A stretch of 64,000 nt of DNA from Liolophura sinensis (GCF_032854445.1 NC_088295.1:59503249-59567248); one strand, 5' to 3'; positions 1 through 15,700 are shown, numbered from the stretch's first letter. The notes: generated by a model from the letters alone, not told the origin. A program made the numbers and translations.

Positions 1-209
1 TCAGATTGATTGCCCAGATAAGAAAGTTTAGCACCTTAAATTTCAGTACAAAAATACATTTGTTATTATCCTGCAGTTGTTGCTGTATGCTATCTTCCAG
101 ATGTTTTAGATGGGTTTTTACACTAGACTTTGTCCATTTAGTAAAGTACCAGTAGGCTTACATGTAAACTGTGTTGGTAATCCAGAGTGCTGTTGTTGTA
201 TGCTTGCAG

Positions 210-750
210 CTCAGCTTACCCAAAGGGCTGACGTTCCGGACCCAGAAGCAGACCAGGGAGGCCATGTTCCACTCCTTCATCATCACCAAGGAGGACGGAT
301 CGCGTGTGTTCGGGTCCACGTTGACATTCTTCGAGGAAGTGAAGAACACGCGGATCTGTGCTGCCATGCAAACGTTACACGCCATGCACAAGGCGGAACT
401 CAGCAATGCTCAGTCTCGGACATTGTACTCGCACCTCGGTGAGGAGCAGGAGCGCAGCCCACAGACGACCAGGCGCCGGCCCCCACGCGGGACCTCGGAC
501 AGGTTTTACGATATTAACAAAGACAGCTTGTACGTGACAAAAGCTGTGAGTCTGATCACACAATTACCGTTTGTGTATTGCTGCCGACACTTTCTCACTC
601 AATTGTATGAAGCTATCACCAGTGAAAGCCCACCACAGCTACCTCTAGAGTGTTATATATTTAATATATTGTTTGAGGTGCCACTACCACCACCAGGGAG
701 GAGTATGAAGTTCTTTGGGGTATCCTCTCCTATTTTCTGCCAAAGACCAA
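210..750 (+). CDS. DENND5: DENND5 exon: uDENN end and start of cDENN
   Basis: Acceptor ttgcag at 209, donor gtgagt at 751, entry phase 0, exit phase 1. It encodes about 180 residues, with the family landmarks [16 protein letters not shown] and [10 protein letters not shown]-type (here [14 protein letters not shown]). A gtgagt inside the exon at 546 is not used in this model, because the downstream reading frame is conserved DENN sequence. Confidence 0.95.
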
Positions 751-3700
751 GTGAGTATAGCCAGTACTGGATTCACAAAAATGGTTTGGAGACATGGTAA
801 TGCTCTCCATGTTTCCGTGTTTCACACCTGATCTTTTCAGTAAGATCTTTGGATTCCAAAATATTAATTTAAAAACCTTTTTTGGTTTTACATTACATTA
901 AATTTACATTTATTACCCTCTAATAACTTTAGAACAATGATTCTCATAACTCAAAACATAACAGAGTTATAGAATATTGAAGCAAAACCTTGAGATTAAA
1001 TGTATGGATAGCCTTGGCTATATTTGCTTTTTGCGGTATATTTTTCCGCTGCCCTATAAAAGGTGTCGAGGAGACACGGAAAAGCTGTCTGTGTTTCTGG
1101 TCCTTGTGAACAAGATGAACAGTTCTGAACCAGTCAAGTTCACACTATACACAGTGGCTTGAGGTCAGCAAAGGGACAGTTTGCATTGATTTTCACCACT
1201 CAATCCAATGTGGCAGCTGTCAGCCATCTTGGATTTCATGGCCATGACTTCTCTTCAAGAGTTTAGCATTGCTGAGAATTGCAATTTGTCCCATAATAAC
1301 AGAGGGGTGAGGGACCGGTCAATTACTGAACTTGCTGTGTGGAAATTGTTTTGGAAATATAGGGCAGACTATTTTCTTCATGCACTCTAATATTCTGTCT
1401 CATATCTTACTTTTTTTCAGGTGTAATTGAGTTGCCAGTGTTCGACTTTTCTCTCTGGGAACTCTTCAAAATTTTGGGCCTGGAAAATGTTTTAAAGTTG
1501 TTTACAAGTGTTTTGTTGGAACATCAAGTCCTCCTATACTCATCTGGTAAGCGGGCCAAAGAATGAATATATATGCTACAGATAACTTTATAGTAGCATG
1601 TTTATTGGAATCAATATTGGGGTACTGCATGGTTTTGCATACCTGTAAAGCCAAGTAGCATTTAATAGGATGGTGTTCCACGATTCCCTTCATGTGTGTG
1701 CGTTAATTACTGCATTAAATCAGAAAATCCATGTCATTCACATCTCATTTGTGTATCAGAAACCATATTAAGGTAAATGTTGTAGTCCATTATGTTTTAA
1801 GCTGAAGTTTTGCATTCATTTCTTGCACAGACAAGGTCTTTGGCAGCCTGGATGTTTTTTTATGTAGGAATTTTAGTACATGCAGGTGATTTTTGTTGTT
1901 TGTAGATTATCAGAGGTTGATGTTGATAGCTGAGAGCTGTACGAATCTGATGTTCCCCTTCAGCTGGCAGCATGTCTATGTCCCTATACTGCCCGCCTCT
2001 CTTCACCATTTCCTTGATGCCCCTGTACCCTTCATCATGGGCCTCCAGCATGGGCGTGAGGATCGGTCTCAGCTTAAACTGCCAAGTGAGGTGAGGGAAA
2101 CTTTTACAGACCTCCATGTGGTCGTAGACATACATGTACATGAATGGGGCTTTCAGTTTCTCTAGAACACGAAACTGAGAAGAAGGTTCATGAACAGGAT
2201 TTTGTTTATGTGTATTGCCATAATTTAATGCCATGATGTTGTGAAGTCACTATTATTAACCTTTAATATGTGGCCATTATAGTTCTTTACTTGGTGTGAA
2301 TTTACCCTAGCTATTTGCAGTTTGGTCTATGAGTGGCTACATAATCAGCAAAACTGTCGCTCTTAATAAACTCGTATTTATATTATTATTAGCTCTCACC
2401 AATGAGGTTATTTTATTGTTTCAGTCTTATTCAACACACAGTGTTTTAAACTGGTTTCTTAGTGCGATTTGTCATATTGACATGTTGAATTCTATTTGTC
2501 AAAAGAAAAACGTGTCTGTTATTTCATACAATTTGTCGAATTCTGAAATATTGTGTGTCCTATATTTGTTCCATTTGTCAAGTTTAACAATAAATTGAAG
2601 TGTGTGAACATTGTTTTACTCTTCCTTTGTGCAGGCCAACATGTGTTTTGTGGACATTGATGCCTGCAGTGTTGAAATCCCAGAGTTCTTACCAGCGTTC
2701 CCTTACAAACAGGAAATCATGGATGAACTGTCTCAGCTTATAGCTAAGTACCACCCAGTGTTAGACAAACCTGTCTCTACTAACAGCTACACCCAAACCC
2801 TGGGCAGGTACAAGAGACTAAAGAGCCATGACCCTGACACTAATAGGCTGGGGAAGGTAAGCAATGGTAACACCACCCCCCAGTCCCCAAGCAAACTGCA
2901 GGTTTTACAGCAGAGTGAGGCTTGGGCACGCATAGCAGCCATCGCCAAGAAAACTGGTGTGTGGACATCACTAGAGGACCTTACGGATACCACCAACAAG
3001 AACATCACGGAAAAGGTTATCTCCGAACCAAAGGAACCCACCACCATGCCAGCCCGCGACCTTGACGAGCTGGCCTTCAATAACTGTGTACGGGAGATTT
3101 TCCTGAACTGCTTCGTTCATATGTTCAGGAATTACGAAGCTTTTGTTATTCAACCGACACAGGACATGGAATCTTGGCTTAACAATAGAGAGACGATGCA
3201 CAACTTCGACAAAGCAGCGTTCCTCAGTGACCAGCCAGACGGCCATCTACCCTTCTTGTCCCCATTCACAGAGACACAGATGTTCGCGACGCTCATCGAC
3301 AACAAGATAATGTCACAGTGGGAAGAAGCAGACACTTTTTTACGGGTATTCGAGGCTCGACTGAAGAGCCTTAGGGACAAGTACGAGGAGGGTCGTTCAC
3401 CAGCTCTGGTTCCTTGCACAACCTTCAGGGACACAGGTAATACAGTTTGACTCTTAACGACAAGGCACAGGTTCAATCCTGGCCTTAGACAGGGAATTTA
3501 TGGATTTCCCAGCTTTCACCATTTTTACGAAAAACAGTGGCAGAAAGCGATCTGTTACTGCTGTTGAAGACCTCTAGTTTTCCAAAAAGTCAGATCAGTA
3601 CATCACACGTAAGAAACTTCATCAGTATCATGTCAAAGGTCATTGAATTACCCTGGGCAAAGCCACTTCATATACCTTCTGTACCTGACAAAATCTCTTA

Positions 3701-6700
3701 TAAAATGGTTACAGAGGAAGGTTTTCCAGCAGCCTGCAGATGGTTGTGTGTTTCCCACAGGCTCTGATCAGTTTCCTGCCACCATAATGCTGGTCCCTTC
3801 ACGTAGGCTCAGACAATAGCCTCCTTGGCATATTGCAAAATAAACTCATCAGCTGATTTGAGGCCAGTGAAAGTTGAACACTCACTATAGTCCAGTTGGT
3901 CTATTTAATATTTATCAACATTTAATTTACCTATGAGGAATACCTGTGTGCATGTGTTCATGTTCATCATGGAACCTTTTCATCATGCTTCACTTTATTT
4001 AACTGAAGGGCCAGTAGGTTTCAAAGGGGACTGTTCTTTTTGACAACTAACATTTTGTAGTTAAGGCATTGACCCCACCTCAGGGTGAAGTGGCTTCTGT
4101 ATTACATTGTGGTCTGTGTTTACAGAAGCACCTTTAGAGAAGAGAGCCACCTACATTGACCACATAGCGACAAGGCCTCACATGCCCCCTATGCCATTTG
4201 AACACGCCAAACACGAGATGGGTGTTTTCCCAAACCTCAGTGCAAGTGTACTCAACTCAGAACCTATCTACTCAAAGTAAGTTTATGGCAATACAGTTTG
4301 ATTGTTTCCAATTTCTGTTCAGCTTCTGCATAGTTTGAGTGCTGAGATTGTTATGCGTTCATGAGTGTACTGTGCATTGTTTGAAAATGAGTAGCCTGTT
4401 TATTCTAATATTTGGGAAACCTGGTCTGCTCATTTTAGCCAGTATATATGTAATTGTAGGAGGAATATTTACTTTCTTTTTTCCCTCATGGTTAGACCAT
4501 CTGATGAACAACATGCTCATATGTTTACTTTTCATAAAAAAACTGGTAAAAGAATGTAATATTCTACTTTCAACACTACTGCTATCTGTCCCAAATTTTA
4601 GACCAATCAGGGTAACATGAAAACATTTGTGTTATCTATATAATTATATAGTGTGTACTTGGTGTCTCTTTTGCTGAAACCTGGTTTAACACTATGCTGT
4701 TCATTATTTTTAAAATAATGTTAAATATTTATTAGTATTGTATTATTTAACTATATGTAGACTTTATAGTTACAATTATTCACATTTGAATTTATCTTTT
4801 CTTATCCCATTGTAGGTCCCGTAATCGTGAAAATGCAATGTGGAGGAGAAAAGACCGTCTTTTACAACACTCAGAACATCTTAAACTTAATTCTGACCAA
4901 AGAGAGGTAAGAAAGACCAGCTGAAATAAATTTCACCTACTGTTTATATATATATGTGTTAATATACATGTTAAGAGACATTCAGGTTGATTTGAAAGTA
5001 AATGTTTAAAAGCTATCTTATTCCCAGTTTACATGGTATTCATTATTGCATAAATCACTTGCGTTGCTTTTGTGAAATATTAGTAAATATTTAAAAAGAG
5101 TTAATGAAAATAATAAATATCAATAAATACTATTTTTTTTCCCAGTAGATATATGTAATATTAACATACATGTATGTGTACGTGTTTTTCATTGTTTTTG
5201 TTTTATACTTTGAGGTGATTTCTGCAGATTGTGTAGACTTCAGTACTGCAGTTAGATATATCCAGGAAATAGCTTGACCGATATTTACATGTGTAACCGA
5301 TGCTTGTTCTGTCATACACATCCATGTACATTAATTTCATGTAAAATCACGATCTAATAGAAAAAGTAATGGTGAAATTAAGAGAAAACAGTTTTATCAA
5401 CCATATGAAAATTTTTGCATGCTCCTTTGTTAGAATTCTGGAATATATAGCCCAGATTTATATTGAGTAAACATGGATATACATTGTGTGAATTTTGCAG
5501 TTTGGAGGTTTATTTCCATCACAGTTTTACACATTTACATCTCTTGTTTGCAGATGAAGCAAAGCTGCATGTTAAATTTGTATGACAAGATTGTTTGTTG
5601 TGAAAACCTTGATCTGAGATGTATCTCTTAGTTTTTTGACTAGATGACTGTACTTGTGACGCTACTCGTATATGATTTGGCGTAATTCTGCATTATCTGG
5701 AATGACTAGTTTTCTTGTGGTTGGTTTTTTTTTGTCATGTGTTTTGCTTTTCTCCACAGTTGTTGAAGTTTAGACACAGTTACCATGTACGTATTTTCAC
5801 CAGTGTCTCAGAACAACGGTTGTGGGAATATTCAAGCTAGACACACATCTATACCAACTAGCCAATGTTTTATGTTCATGGGGCTGATAGTTGTTCAAAA
5901 GTGTAGTAAAATTCATCTTGCTGGACTAAAATTCCAGTTGTAATGCCTTAGGAAAGTCTGGTATTAAAAGCTGGGGCACACCAGGCGGATTTTTTGGCTT
6001 AAACAATCGTATTTGTGAAATTTCTAAAAATCTGCCCAGTGTGTCTGCGCCAGCAGTGGCGATGGCGTATTTCACAGGCCATCTTTTCTGCTAAGAAATT
6101 CGTAGGTATCAAACATGTGAGATACCAGAGGAAAAATTTTGTGTGTGTCTTCTTCAGGGACTTTCCCAGGTCAACCAAGCAAAGCAATCACATAGCACTG
6201 AATTACATTGACCTGTGCCATTTTGTTTGTGTCACACGATTTATTAGGTCACATTCTTTTGTTCTGACCTGTCTAGTGTGTCTGCAACTCCGCTGCCAAT
6301 ATTGTGAGCATATTTCAGTGGCAGGAAAGGTTGCCCCTACAAGGGAATATATCCACCCAGTGTATACCCAGCTTAAGGTTTACCAGGAAGAGTTTTTACT
6401 ACACTGTTGAACATTCAGTCCTAGTATCGTAATAACTCATTGGCCGCGCCATCTCGACTAATACCATTCCTCAATTTGTACAGGATTACTAACGTCGGAT
6501 TGATTTCACCATGCACCTTTGAACGTTGATTCCATGCCATTTTCATCCCAGACATCATTGTCCATTTGTTTTGTTTAGGTCCCTTCATTGTTTTGTTGTC
6601 CCGTTTTGTTTTCTTACTTGTGGTCCCCTCATGGTTTTATGGTCCCTTCATATTTTTTTTTTCTTTTTTTTGGGGGGGGGGGGGGGGGCCCTTCATGGGT

Positions 6701-9700
6701 TTATGTTCCCATCATGGGTTTATGTTCCCATCATGGTTTTATGTTCGCATCATGGGTTTATGTTCCTATCATGGGTTTATGTGTGGTCTGATCATCAGCA
6801 GATGATGAGTATATGTTTTATATGTGGATATAAAACCATGAATGATGTATTTTGTTTCATTACAATGTGTGCAACTTGTGCATTGTATCTGCTTATCATT
6901 AAATGGCATGGAATTCTACATGTATGGTACATGTGTGCTGGAATTAGAAGGTAGTCCATGCACTCTAAACACTGGATTCGTAGGCAGACATGTACATACA
7001 ATACATGTGCATGCACATATGATGTGCTTGTCAAACAAGTTCTGTGCCAGCATCATCAGTGAAAATGTGTACCAGTCATGTGCTGTAATATGATATGGAA
7101 ATGTAGACATGTTTGAAGAATCTGAACAAGCCGTAGACCTGCGTACATGTACCTGTATTTTCTTAAAATATATGACATGTACATGTGAATGTGTTTTCTG
7201 AAAAAGTGTCAAATTTTCTCTGTCGATAATGTTTGTTGCAACTTTAAAATTAAAAAAGAAGTATCTGAATTATTTTACAATAATTTTATTTATTACAAGG
7301 GATGAATTGGCTGCTGAATATAATGCTTAACCATTATTAATCGTACATGGTATTAGTATTACTGAATATAAAGTTTTGACATGCTGTGTGAAAACTTCAT
7401 TTTTACTGATTGATGTGCACAGATTGTTTATGCATTTACACATGTATGAATGTATGGTTTATGGCACTAGGATATGTACTTGTCATGGTGTGTGGTCTTG
7501 TGTGTAGTAACCCTCCTTCCCCTGTGTTGTAATATATGTATAGTTTGCACTGGTTATGAAGCCTAGCTCGCTGTCTAGTGGTTACATGGTGTTTCCCTGG
7601 TGGATAACTGGTTTTAAGCTCCCCTCACATTCAGCTAACCACTTGCGTCTTGTTTTCTTCCCTGTCTAAAGTTTGCAATCGCTGAGAAACATGCCAAACT
7701 TTGGCAAGTGAGTATGGTTCCTAAGTTGCTGGCAAAATCCCTTATATTCTTCACTCTATTTCACTCCTTTCGCTGATGTTTTTTTTTTCTTTTATTGTTT
7801 TCATTATTTTTTCGAATCTGACATTGCCAGGCATTTTTCTGTCTTCTGGAAATGACTATTATTTCATTTCTCATGCATATTTAATGTGATTATTGTTTAC
7901 AAATATAAAAATGAATGCCAGCTTTGAAATAACAATTGTACCTCTATCTTTGTATACAAAACTTTCCTTACCTTTGTTTTTGCGTGCCTCTTTCGTAACA
8001 GTAAATTACATGTACTTTTTTAAGTCACAACTACTGTTGATCATTTAAAATCTATTTACTAGAAATTCTGCTATCGGTGCTAAGGGGAAATAAATCTTGC
8101 ACAGGTAACCTATTTGTGACCTTACTGTGCATTTTCATGCATATTTGGATAGATTAAATAAATGATCATCAGATGTGTAATCTCTGCTATTTAATCATTT
8201 TCAAAAGCGTCTGCATGCATTCAGTTTGAACAAGGGTGAAATACAGCATAAAATAAAGAGTACAAAACACTCCTTTGAAATGAAGGCCCCATTGAAGTAA
8301 AAAAGAAAAAGAAAAAAAGAAAAAAAAAACTGCTGGTAATGGAAATTCATTACTATCCTGCTACAGGAAAATATTTACCCTTTTTGTGTTTATAATAAAT
8401 CTGACATTGCAAGTCAACAAAGATACAGTTGTCATTGGAAAATGTGGGTAAATGACAAAATTTGAACCATGCTGTGAAGTTTATGAAAAACATTACCCCA
8501 CCTGAAATAATGAAATGAGCACAAAAGAAAAAAAAATACAAGTAAATGTTGTAAAGCAAAAACAAAGTCTGAAAATCTGAAATGCAATGCACATGTATTG
8601 TGAAGAAGTAAATCTGTAGAATACAAATGTGGCAGTAACTTCTGCTGCATCTTACAAAACAAAACGGAGAGCGGGTTCCATCTAGGCCTACATATCTTTA
8701 CATGTAACTCAACTCATGTTGAATCATTCAACAGAAGATGTCATAACAAAAAACGTTAGATTTTAGTATTAAAATATGTTTGGAGCATTGAACATACCAT
8801 GGTAGCCTACATAGTACAGTACATAGGAAGGCCTGCCAGCTTCTGATGATAGTGGATTGGAGCCCGGTTTTCTCAAATGTAATGAGGACCGCCATCATAT
8901 AAGTGAAATATTCTTAAGAATGGCGTATAACACCAATCAAATAATGAAATACACAGTACATGGCTGATTAATTGTGTAAAGATTTGTGATAATTTAATAT
9001 AACAAGTGTAGAAGATTTATGTGAGCATACGTGTACAAGGCTTCATGAGCAGTATGTTCTGTGCCAAATGTTTGCTCTGCACATTTGTCTCCCCCTTGTT
9101 ACCCATACCCGAGTTCCAGTTGACCATCCCATGTACCTATCTGTTAAGTGTATGATATATTTCCTGATCTGCTGCTAATATTTTACCTTCAAATCAACAA
9201 TTACCTCCCTTTAGTCCATAATGCAGCATTGTGTATCGCATTATGATTTGATAATAGAAATTGTCTCACAAGTTGAAGAATCTATAAAATATACATATAT
9301 AAAGGCTGAAGGAAAAGGGCACCTTGAATGATACCATTTCTAATTGACTTTTTATTTGGGGGTGGGGGAATACATAATATTAAAAAATGCTACATTGGGG
9401 TTTAAGAGGCTCAGGATATTATTAAATCATACATTCAAATTATCGTGTATGTCTTGAAATATATCTGTGGTTGTAAGGTTTTGCTATCTAGTGGCACTGT
9501 TGCTTTGAACAGTGTTTTGAATTAACTCATGTGAAAAAATATTAATGCATGGAAATGTTTTAAATAAGTGTTTGCTGTTTGACTTTTTGTGGGCATTAGT
9601 GGTGCAGCAACTTGAATTAAAATGAATGTGTGTTTCGGTGCAGGCCATATATTTCTTAAAATTTAAAGTCATTTGGGGTTAGTTTATAATAAAGGAATCT

Positions 9701-12700
9701 TGTCTTTTGCATTTTGGATTTACAAACTCTATCTTGGTGTGGTAGTGTTGAAATGACTTTGTGCATTCACAGTTTTAGTCTGCTTCTGCAGCTGGTAAAA
9801 ATGAAAGCTGTTTTATGTACGTTATGATTAATACTTGCCTTTAATTATCATCTTGTACTTTTCTTTGAATGTGTAGAAATACATCCAGGAGGCGAGGTCA
9901 AAGGTCATACGTCAGCCACGCCTGGCAGACATGAATGCTGCTCACATGGCACAGACAAACTGGAAGTTTGTGGAAACATTGCTCAAAGAATGTAAATCAA
10001 AGGTAAATTATTCCCTCGTGGAGTTGTTGTTTTGAACCAAACACACTGTACAATAAATGTATCAGCAGTCCAATCACTAAGCGAATGAAAGACTTACCTG
10101 TTAAAATGAACTGTGTCTGTCTGCAAAAAAAAAATGAGAATGCAAATTGTGTCACCTGAGCTACATTAAACAAACGCTGCCAACCCCAAAACACACTTTC
10201 ATTCGTAAATCTTTTCTTTTATGTGAATGTTCCATCTTCCCAGTCATTGTAGGAAGTGCTATATTGCCATGGTACATACATGTATAAGTAATGCTACGTA
10301 CACATTCTGTTTGCGAGAAGGACCCTAGGTCACCTCACATATCGTGGGTGGTGAAAATCTGAAATTTTGTTCACAGTTTTGTTACATTCTGAAGCCGCAC
10401 AGTGTCACAGTAGTTTTATCGGCTCAACTCATCGTTTGTCTTTGTTTTGAATTATACCTGATAGGAACGTGTACCCTGCCAAATTTGTTCATCTTTATTT
10501 TCATATAAGATCTTACAATCAAGAAATAATTTAATATGGTTCTTCAGTCGCGGAAAATAATTTTTCAAATGTGTGTTTCAAATACTTGTCAGACAGCAAC
10601 AGACAACTTGATATTATTGCTATCTGTAAATTGCTCATATTGGTGGTTATGATTAGCTTACCTCTGTTGTAAATCTTCTAGTAATTATGGTTTGCTGGAA
10701 ATTATCGCTGGTGTTGTGTTCCGAGGCCAGCAAATTTTCTGTCGGACCAATAGATTTTGTAAGGTACTGGTCCGAGGGACCAGCTGAAAATAAAACTTTT
10801 CAGAGAAAACTCTTCATCTTATTTAGAAATGAGGTGTAAAAAATTATGAGATGATCAAAGAAACCTTCAATGTGGCAGTGAATCTTTCAAGCGTTATGGA
10901 CAATCTTGGTTTATCATTAGCCATTCCAAGTTGATTCTGTACTATTCATGCAAAATCAGAACCAGTAAACTTGTGGGCAGATCAGTAGAACTCAGAAATT
11001 ACTTGTTCTATTGTCCAGGGGCCCATTTTACAAAGCTGTCGTGGCAATACGCCAAACACAGTTACCTTGGTGACGTATCTCTTCACTGTATGTTGCCATG
11101 GGAAGTACGGCAGGTGCAATTTGCGACTGCTTCGTAAACAGGACCCAGTTTGACTTTTGGCTTAAATTCAAACCCTGTTTGACTCGTGAACCTTATGTTG
11201 ATGATGGTTTTTATATTGTTGCAGACAAAGCGGATGTTGGTGGACAAGATGGGCCGTGAGGCTGTAGAGCTGGGTCACGGGGAGGTCAGCATTACAGGGG
11301 TGGAGGAGAACACGCTCATTGCCAGTCTCTGTGACCTCCTAGAGAGGATCTGGGGTCATGGGCTGCAGACTAAAAAGGTAAGACCAGTGAATGGAGTTTT
11401 GGCGCTTTGGGCCTTTTCAATTAGCAATATTTATGCTCTTTATTTCACCCAGGATGGCATTTTCAAGTAACATATTTTTCTTGATTCTGGTTGATTTACC
11501 ACCTTATAGTGCCAATAGTTTTTGGGTGAAATTTTATTAATTTCTTAGTTATCAGTTTAAGACTTTTATGTGCTTCTTAAAATTCACTTTTACATACGAA
11601 ACTTTATTTATTTATTTGATTGGTGTTCATGCTGTTATTCACTTATATATATAAGTATATATTTCACTTATACGACAGCGGCCAGCGTTATTGTGGGAGG
11701 AAACCGGGCAGAGCCCCGGGCAAACCCATGACCATCTGTAGGTTGCCAGCAGACCTTACTACAAAAGGCCAAAGAGGAAGTCAGCAGGAGCTGGACTTGA
11801 ACTCACAGCAACCATATTGGTGGGAGGCTCCTGGGTCATTGCGCTGTGGTAGCATGCTGATCCCCTCAGCCACGGAAGCTCCCTACCATCGAAATTGAAC
11901 CTGCACACGCATGTGTTTTTTGACAGTTAAAAGCAGACAAGTGTCTTAATCCCCCGGTTAATTCAATATTATGAATAATATTTTTCATGCCACTTTAGAA
12001 AGTTCATGTTGTTTAAAATATCGCCTTAGGGTTGTCTTTGTGAAATGGTCAGGTATGAAATACATGTATATTTGATGGAATAATAAGCATTTTTTGTGTC
12101 CTTTTCAGGGCAAATCTGCTTTATGGTCACACATGTTGAGTTTCCAGGAGGTAGAGGAGTGCAATGATACCAGTAAACCCATCGACCCGAATTTCTTGAC
12201 TCCAGGTGAGTGCTAGGATTAATATGAAGTCCTTCAATGTGGGGCTATGTATTATCAGATTGAGGAAACTGTCTTTCCAAATGAAGGTGTACAAAGGCAG
12301 GTAATCAGTATATATTTTGCAGAATTGTTATGAATTTGAAATTCATCAACATGATTCACTGAGTTTTGGTGAAAACCAGAGTGTTTAAATGTGTTAGCAT
12401 TCTACGTTGTTATCATACCTATAAGCCCAAGCCAGAAAGTTTTATCTTGAAATAAGGACACATTTTGAGCTAGTTTGGTTCTAGTTTATGTTCACTTTTT
12501 TAAACATATGTAAACTGTACTGCATAGAAAAAGGAAAACTAAAATTATAAAGACACAAGGATGAGATTTTCAAACAGGAACATCTGTTTTCACCTCCATT
12601 TGTAGAGAGCAGCATCCCTTGAACCTGACTATATTATTGTAGAAATGTTTGAAAATTGCTACCATTTTTTAGTCAGACTTCTGATGATAGGTGTACATAC

Positions 12701-15700
12701 ATGCACTTGTGTATTGTTCTGGTACATGTAAATATATGTTCATGTTAATTGTGAAGTGATGCATTACAGTGTAAAGACTTTTATTTTTTTGTTGTGGCCC
12801 ATATATGTTTGTTATTTTATTTGTCAGACATTTCATATTGGTTTCTTCTTAATTTTCATTTTTGTTTTTCTGTGAAGGTTGATATTTGCTTTGACCATCA
12901 CATATGTTTTACTTATGTTTTACAAGTCCTTCAGTGCACCTGAATTTATTTTTGCTTTTTGAATTTTTAGTGTTGACTTTCCCGCCGTTACGCAGACAAA
13001 AAACGGTGGGCAGTAGGTTAAATCTAGTGGAAATAAAAGCTATGTTGGAGTGTTATTTTTCACTGTGCAGTAAGTACACCAGACCGAAAACCACAGAGTG
13101 TGACATATTTATGTACCAAGCATGCAGTTTATTCTTACTAACATAAATTTCAGCTTTGAAATGAACATTCAGAAAATTTAAAAGACCAAAAAAAAAAAAA
13201 AAAAAGCATGAAATTGTGCAAAGTTTAGAATTAACACATCAGATGTTTGCAATATAGGTGCATGTGTAGTGTAGCCCCATTTACAGATTTGTATGCTTAA
13301 GATATAAATTTAATATACACCTCTAATATGGCTCCTTAGCAGTAGAGGCTGAAATCACGTGGACATCTTGAAATCATACTGCATTATTTCAAATATTAAG
13401 TAAAGAAATTTTGGAAATACTACATACATGGTTTCATGTACCTTTGATGTCTGTCAAGTGATATTCAAAGGTATCATTTGCACAGAAGGATATCCTTTGC
13501 TACTCTTCACTAACTGGTCTGAGCACACTGTCTAGAAGATAGAAATATTTGGATATATCATAATCATGGCTGCTCAGTCTCAACCCTAACCTCAAAAACA
13601 CATTACGGGATCTGGATCCCTATCAAAAGTTTCATCGATTGATGCTTAGTCTAAAGCCAACATGTGGACAAAACATCATATATAAACCCATCCTTAACTG
13701 TTTTTGGTAAAAGCTGAGGGAGAGATGAATAAAGCCAGTAAAAACATGCATGGCACTTGTACGTGTACATGTGATAATAATCGTATTTGATCATAAAACA
13801 AGGCATTTTATATTAAATTCAATGTGTAGTTATATGTAGCTTGTTTATTGGCTTAGTTTTCGCTGTATTATAAAGTACATGTTCTTCTAAACATAATACA
13901 AAAAGGGAAAAGAAAGTATACCTTTTGTCTGCTTCACTTATTATGTGAAAACTAATTTTACACATACTTGTAGGCCTGTATGAAAATATATGGTTTACTG
14001 TGGTCAATATAAAATAAATTTACACACACATGTAATCATAAATGGAATTCTTTGTGTTAATATTTATATGGCATGTTTGAAAACTGGTGTCATTTTGAAT
14101 ATAGAATTTAATATTACTTTATGATATGTGTATTTACATATTGTTAAGTTGATTTCCTGTCAAATGGAATGTTTTTCTTGCATGTGTTTTTGTTGTATAC
14201 ATTTGGTAAATAATACATTTCAACTAGTACTTCCCTAATTCTTCAACCTTTTCAACTGCCTCTGCATCCAAAAATTTCGAAACAGTCTGAGAGAACTTTG
14301 GGGTGTGAAGAAATAACTTGCACAGTTTCATGATGCTTGCATCTTTAATGACACAAACAAATCATTTTTTGCATCGTTTTCGTAATAATTTTATGCATAA
14401 ATTCCAATGAAAAAAGATCTTTTGTGGTTGAAAAGGTTGAAGATTTACAGTATTTTAATTACATGTATATCCAATATACTTCATTACCCTCCAGATTAGC
14501 TGATATGTTTGTTATACCTTAGAATATATTCTGTATATAGGCTCAGTTGTTTTTTATACGCAGGTTTTTATAAAAAGAACATGTGAAAGCCGTCTACCTG
14601 TTCACAAGTCGCCTTTAATGGTTTCCATGGTTGTGAATAAAACTAACATTGTCGGCACCGGGGTATCTACTAAATTTTTGAACTGATATCTGGGTTGATA
14701 CATAAAGAAGCGAGTGGTGTAAATGATTTAATAAATAAATTAATAGAGCCTGTATTACATGCATATATATTGAGTTTCTGATTTATTGTGGGTTTATGAG
14801 TGATGAGTTTGTGTAGGTGCTAATGGATCTAGCCAAAGCTTTGCTGCAAAATAAAAGTTCCAAGTTAGTTTTCAAAAATTAGTTCAGTTTTGATTTCCCG
14901 TCAGTATTAAGAAAGCTTTGTAAGTGTAATATGTACAAGAATAGAGTAGGTTTGTGTAATAGTGAGTTATAATAGATAAGTTTTTTTTAGAATACAAAAG
15001 AGGGTGTGCATGCAGTGCAGCTATGTGTTTGATATCCTGACATTACAGTTTGTCAGCCATCTTGGATTTTTCAAGCATTAGCTGGTGAAACTGTGCCCCA
15101 AGATGGCCACCAATAGTACATGTATGGCGTGCAAACAATCTTTGTTCTGACATGTATCTTTGCCATTTTAATGCGGCCGTTCAGCTTTGGCATGGTGTAT
15201 CCTTCGTAAGAGATTCCACTGTAGGTGGTTTGACTACTTCTCCACTAACTCGCTACATGTTCTGTTGATTTGGGCTGTGTACTAGCGCTTGGCCATGCAG
15301 TCATGGGCTGTTCAAACTGTTGCCAGTGCCAGTGCCATATGTCATATGACCAGCTGAAGTGTAGTTGACCAGTTTAGTGACACATTAGCTGCATGCGTTG
15401 TCAGCTCTTTGGTTCTGCATGGAATTTATTAACCACTGTTTTAGTTAATGTGTGGTATACTAGTGTTCACAGATATAATGTAGATGTGAGTTATGCAGAA
15501 ATTTTAAGCAAAGAGCACTCAAGTATTGAAAGTGCAGTTTTGTTTGTTTTAGTAAAAAGCTATACATTTAGGTACATGGTTTTCGTTGCCTCTATATAGA
15601 TTACATTGTAGCCTAGCACAGTAAAAAAACTTGGCGGGTCATAGTTTTGTTATGCTGACAGTAGGATATAGATTTTTGTTACCAAGCCATATTACATGAC

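Larger units (their letters stand above)
4907..7671 (+). other. Intron: MITE-like element, T/G tract and 19-bp minisatellite
   Basis: Apart from the listed repeats I see only AT-rich intronic sequence with many ACATGTA words; no further exon is supported. Confidence 0.6.

Noticed and set aside
546-551. Donor-like gtgagt inside the first DENND5 exon
   Set aside because: Conserved DENN coding sequence continues in frame through it to the donor at 751.
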